A DNA stretch of 15,594 nt from NCBI GenBank assembly GCA_021784205.1, contig JAJXTB010000047.1, positions 1,524 through 17,117 on the forward strand, written 5' to 3'. This stretch comes from Actinomycetes bacterium (GTDB taxonomy: Bacteria; Actinomycetota; Acidimicrobiia; Acidimicrobiales; RAAP-2). Made by a program: the position numbers and the translations under genes. How positions within the stretch are numbered: the first letter of the stretch is position 1; each line of letters begins with the position of its first letter. Positions 12,928 to 15,594 of this stretch are shown here, piece after piece. The notes beneath the pieces were generated by a model. That model made no database searches. It worked only from the letters and a program-made list of their open reading frames with translations, and was not told where the DNA came from.

Positions 12928-14145
12928 ATGGCCCGTCTCGCGGTTCTCTCGTACCACACGTCGCCGCTCGCCCAGCCGGGTACCGGCGACGGCGGCGGTA
13001 TGAACGTCTACGTGCGCGAGCTCTCGAGCGCGCTCGCGCGCCTGGGTCACGAGGTCGACGTCTACACGCGCCGCGATAACCCCCACCTGCGCGACTCGCT
13101 GCTCGTCGAGCCCGGGTTCCGCGTCCACCACGTCACGGCCGGCCCGCCGACCCCGCTCGGGCGCGACGAGTTCGCGCACTACGTCGACGAGTTCGCCGAC
13201 GGGGTGTCGGCGTCGTTTCGCTGTACCGGTGCGCCCGACGCGATCCACGCCAACTACTGGCTGAGCGCCCTGGCGGGCCACCGGCTGAAGCACGAGCTGA
13301 ACGTGCCGCTCGTCGTGACCTTCCACACCCTCGAGCGCGTGAAGGCCGACGCCTTCGAAGCCGAGTCCGAGGTTCGCTCGACCCAGGAGGCGGCGATCGT
13401 CGCCTGCGCCGACGCCGTGCTCGCGAGCTGCGAGGTCGAGGCCGACCAGTTCGTGCACTACTACGACGCCTCGCCGTCGCGGGTGCACATCGTGCCCCTC
13501 GGCGTGCAGCACGCCTTCTTCGCACCGGGTCACCGTCCCCAGGCCCGTCGCGCCCTCGGCCTGGAACCCGACCGGACCCTGCTGCTCTACGTCGGCCGGC
13601 TCCAGGCCTTGAAGGGCGTGGACCTCGCGCTCGAAACGCTGATTGAGACGCGCTTGCGCGGGCGCGACGCGACGCTCGCGATCGTCGGCGGCCCGTCGGG
13701 GCCCAACGGCCGCGCGACGCTCGCCTACCTGCACCAGCGCGTCGCCGACGCCGAGGTCATCGACCACGTCACCTTCGTCGCGCCCCAGAGCCACCAGCTG
13801 CTCTCGTCGTGGATGCGCGCCGCCGACGCCACGCTCGTTCCCTCGAGGTCCGAGAGCTTCGGGCTGGTCGCCCTCGAGTCCTCGGCCTGCGGCACGCCGG
13901 TCGTGGCGAGCGACGTGGGCGGCCTCGCGAACCTCGTCGAGCCCGGCGTGAACGGACTGCTCGTGGCGAGCCGCGCGGCGGGCGCGTGGGCCGACGCGGT
14001 GGACCAGGTCCTCGACGAGGACCACGCGACGACGATGTCCACGGCCGCGGTGCTGCTCGCCAAGCGCTACACCTGGCGTTCGGCCGCCGAATCGCTCGCG
14101 TCGCTCACCGACGCGCTCGCCGCGTCGGGTCTCGTCCACTGCTAG
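12928..14145 (+). CDS. mshA: D-inositol-3-phosphate glycosyltransferase (mycothiol synthesis), 405 aa
   Basis: GT4-family retaining glycosyltransferase. MshA transfers N-acetylglucosamine from UDP-GlcNAc to 1L-myo-inositol 1-phosphate, the first step of mycothiol synthesis. The N-terminus LAVLSYHTSPLAQPGTGDGG, followed by GMNVYVRELSSALARLGHEV, is the MshA hallmark. HANYWLSALAGHRLKHEL and VTFHTLERVKADAF are also conserved. The nucleotide-sugar domain has LLYVGRLQALKGVDLALETL, IVGGPSGPNG, and the E-x7-E motif ESFGLVALE (E309 and E317), followed by SACGTPVVASDVGGL. The length is slightly shorter than in mycobacteria. The stop overlaps the next start by one base (TAGTG), so translation is probably coupled. 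A related GT4 enzyme with another acceptor cannot be fully excluded, but the YbjN neighbour is usual for mshA. Confidence 0.9.
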   Translation: MARLAVLSYHTSPLAQPGTGDGGGMNVYVRELSSALARLGHEVDVYTRRDNPHLRDSLLVEPGFRVHHVTAGPPTPLGRDEFAHYVDEFADGVSASFRCTGAPDAIHANYWLSALAGHRLKHELNVPLVVTFHTLERVKADAFEAESEVRSTQEAAIVACADAVLASCEVEADQFVHYYDASPSRVHIVPLGVQHAFFAPGHRPQARRALGLEPDRTLLLYVGRLQALKGVDLALETLIETRLRGRDATLAIVGGPSGPNGRATLAYLHQRVADAEVIDHVTFVAPQSHQLLSSWMRAADATLVPSRSESFGLVALESSACGTPVVASDVGGLANLVEPGVNGLLVASRAAGAWADAVDQVLDEDHATTMSTAAVLLAKRYTWRSAAESLASLTDALAASGLVHC

Positions 14146-14627
14146 TGGACCGGTTCCCGATCGCCGACGCCGACGCCGCCGCCCGCCTCGACGAGCGGCT
14201 GGGCGAATGGGCCCGGGCCGCGGTCGCCGAGGGACACGCCGTCACGATCGACCACCACGACGGCGCCGATCCCGCCGGCCACTACCACTGGCTCGTGCGC
14301 CTGCGCGGCGAGGAGAAGGACGTCATCACGGTCTGGATCTCACTGCGCCAGCGCTCGGTGCACGTCGAGACCGAGGTCGTGCCCGCGCCCGAGGCGGGCG
14401 AGGAGGCGCTCTATCGCTTCGCGCTGGTGCGCAATGCCGACCTGCGCAGCGTGCACCTGGCGATCGGGCCCGAGTCCGCGATCTACCTCGTGACCGTGCT
14501 GGCGCTCGCCGAAGTGACCCTCGAGCGGCTGGACGAACTCATGGCCGCGGTCGTGGTCTACGTCGACGAGCTCTACCCCACGATGATGACCCTCGGCTTC
14601 CCCTGGTACCGGCGCCGCCGGCGCTGA
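14145..14627 (+). CDS. YbjN domain-containing protein, 160 aa
   Basis: Soluble protein of the YbjN family, an alpha/beta fold related to type III secretion chaperones, with no settled biochemical role. In many actinobacteria it directly follows mshA, as here. The start is GTG 14145, sharing one base with the mshA stop. Visible features are an N-terminal helix (ADAAARLDERLGEWARAAVA), paired strands (HYHWLVRLRGEEKDVITVWI, then LRQRSVHVETEVVPAP), ALYRFALVRNADLRSVHLAI and a C-terminal helix LDELMAAVVVYVDELYPTMM ending FPWYRRRRR. The family pattern of a strand-rich middle and a final helix after a leucine-rich stretch is present. Confidence 0.85.
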   Translation: MDRFPIADADAAARLDERLGEWARAAVAEGHAVTIDHHDGADPAGHYHWLVRLRGEEKDVITVWISLRQRSVHVETEVVPAPEAGEEALYRFALVRNADLRSVHLAIGPESAIYLVTVLALAEVTLERLDELMAAVVVYVDELYPTMMTLGFPWYRRRRR

Positions 14628-14643
14628 GGCCCCGGTCCATCGG

Positions 14644-14649
14644 TAACCT
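14644..14649 (+). promoter_or_regulatory. Leaderless -10 box (TAACCT) before proC
   Basis: TAACCT is exactly six bases before ATG 14656, with no ribosome-binding site, so proC seems to have its own promoter after ybjN. Confidence 0.6.
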
Positions 14650-14655
14650 GAGTCC

Positions 14656-15462
14656 ATGTCCTATGAACTGGTGATCGTCGGTGGCGGCAAGATGGGTTCG
14701 GCCCTGGCCGAGGGCCTGCTTCGCGCCGCGTGGTGCGCGCCCGAGCGCCTCGCGGTGGTCGACCACACGGCCGCGACGCGCGAGTCACTCACGGCGAGAC
14801 TGCCGGGCGTGGCGATCCTCGCCGACCTCGAACTGGGCGACGTCGACGAGCACACGGGCGCGCTGCTCTGCGTGAAGCCCGACCACGCCGAATCGGTCGC
14901 GCGCTCCATCGGTGCGCTCGGCGTTCGCCGCCTGCTCTCGGTGGTGGCCGGGCTGACCACGGCGCGCATCGAGTCGGTCATGGTCCAGCCGGTTGCGGTC
15001 GTGCGATCCATGCCCAACACGCCCGTGCTCGTCGGCAAGGGGGTCTCGGCGATCGCCGGGGGCGCCCACGTCACCGCCGACGACCTGACCTGGGCCGAGT
15101 CGATCCTCGGCGCGGTGGGCACCGTGGTGCGTGTCACCGAGCGCAACATCGACGCCGTGACCGGTCTCTCGGGCCCGATGCCCGCCTACCTGTATCTCAT
15201 CGTCGAAGCCCTCATCGAGGCCGGTGTCTACCAGGGGCTGCCCCGCGCCGTCGCCGAGACGCTCGTCGTGGACAGCCTCGAGGGCGCGGGGGCGCTCTTG
15301 AAGCAGACCGGGGCCGCGCCCGAGGACCTCCGACACCAGGTCACCTCACCCGGCGGCACGACCGCCGCGGGCCTGCGGGCCCTCGAGAACCGGGGCGTGC
15401 GCGCCGCGATGATCGACGCCGTCTCGGCCGCCGCGGATCGCAGTCGCCAACTCGGTCGCTGA
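14656..15462 (+). CDS. proC: Pyrroline-5-carboxylate reductase, 268 aa
   Basis: Cytoplasmic NAD(P)H-dependent enzyme that reduces 1-pyrroline-5-carboxylate to proline, the last step of proline synthesis. The Rossmann nucleotide-binding motif is VIVGGGKMGSALAEGLL at residues 6-22. LLCVKPDHAESVARSI, LSVVAGLTTARIES and VRSMPNTPVLVGKGVSAIAG follow in the usual order. The C-terminal dimerisation domain has DAVTGLSGPMPAYLYLIVEA, then LPRAVAETLV, and the active-site region LRHQVTSPGGTTAAGLRALE. The length is normal. The usual ISGSGPAY stretch is LSGPMPAY here, a local change in an otherwise well-conserved helix start. The start is set by the leaderless -10 box. Confidence 0.95.
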   Translation: MSYELVIVGGGKMGSALAEGLLRAAWCAPERLAVVDHTAATRESLTARLPGVAILADLELGDVDEHTGALLCVKPDHAESVARSIGALGVRRLLSVVAGLTTARIESVMVQPVAVVRSMPNTPVLVGKGVSAIAGGAHVTADDLTWAESILGAVGTVVRVTERNIDAVTGLSGPMPAYLYLIVEALIEAGVYQGLPRAVAETLVVDSLEGAGALLKQTGAAPEDLRHQVTSPGGTTAAGLRALENRGVRAAMIDAVSAAADRSRQLGR

Positions 15463-15520
15463 CGGTACCGATCCTCCTATCGATTGTCAAGTCGGTCGAG
15501 ATCTGGCGGACAGACCAATC

Positions 15521-15594
15521 ATGAGCCATCCAGCGGAGGCAGCCTCTTATGAAGTCACGCCGTCTCGAGATGGGGCCGGGTCGGGGTGGGCAGA
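15521..15594 (+). other. Possible start of a gene running off the window
   Basis: Two starts compete: ATG 15521 (product MSHPAEAASYEVTPSRDG) without a ribosome-binding site, and ATG 15549 (product MKSRRLEMGPGRGGQ) with GGAGG nine bases upstream. Too little is visible to choose or to name a product, and neither has the six-base -10 spacing seen elsewhere. Confidence 0.25.

Noticed and set aside
12886..14139. 417-codon minus-strand open frame opposite mshA
   Set aside because: Antisense shadow, rich in Arg, Gly, Val and His with no motifs; mshA is unmistakable on the other strand.
1..15594. CRISPR array, intact transposon or phage genes
   Set aside because: I found no regularly spaced repeats of CRISPR type, no transposase, integrase or phage structural gene on either strand.

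Overview
The window is high-GC DNA with strong G/C bias at third codon positions. It carries an actinobacterial MshA-type mycothiol glycosyltransferase, a nickel superoxide dismutase with its maturation protease, and many starts that look leaderless (a TANNNT -10 box exactly six bases before ATG or GTG). Together these point to an Actinomycetota chromosome. A lineage outside the classic streptomycetes and mycobacteria, such as Acidimicrobiia, is plausible, but that is inference.

Layout. Positions 3-3436 (+) hold four tightly overlapping genes of a branched-chain amino acid/amide ABC transporter (livH, cut by the window edge, then livM, livG, livF). The binding protein is not in view. Positions 3437-3946 are non-coding or nearly so, with a cluster of four inverted repeats, and precede an unrecognised 185-residue membrane-anchored protein (3947-4504). 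From about 4505 to 6988 the DNA is sparse in genes and less GC-biased. It holds a tRNA-Lys(TTT) on the minus strand, a promoter-bearing but frameshifted secreted propeller-like gene, one SRPBCC protein, and several hundred bases of unexplained sequence. Positions 6989-9549 are a minus-strand run of two GNAT acetyltransferases and an MFS exporter. A small helical DUF4760-like protein (9671-10012, -) diverges from a large CoA-transferase gene (10204-11730, +), followed by a 62-residue zinc-finger peptide.

The right end is a stress and thiol-metabolism block. Nickel SOD (sodN, -) and its S26-type maturation peptidase (sodX, +) are divergent across an 89-bp promoter region. sodX runs directly into mshA, a YbjN-like protein and proC. 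Superoxide removal and mycothiol synthesis are therefore side by side, although mshA and proC each appear to have their own leaderless promoter.

I see no CRISPR array, no intact insertion sequence, no phage genes and no obvious new multi-gene defence system. The most interesting signals are the repeated start architecture, the sod intergenic region, the dyad cluster at 3660-3760, the repeats next to the tRNA, an unusual tRNA T-loop, and an exact 22-base repeat linking a non-coding stretch to the MFS gene.
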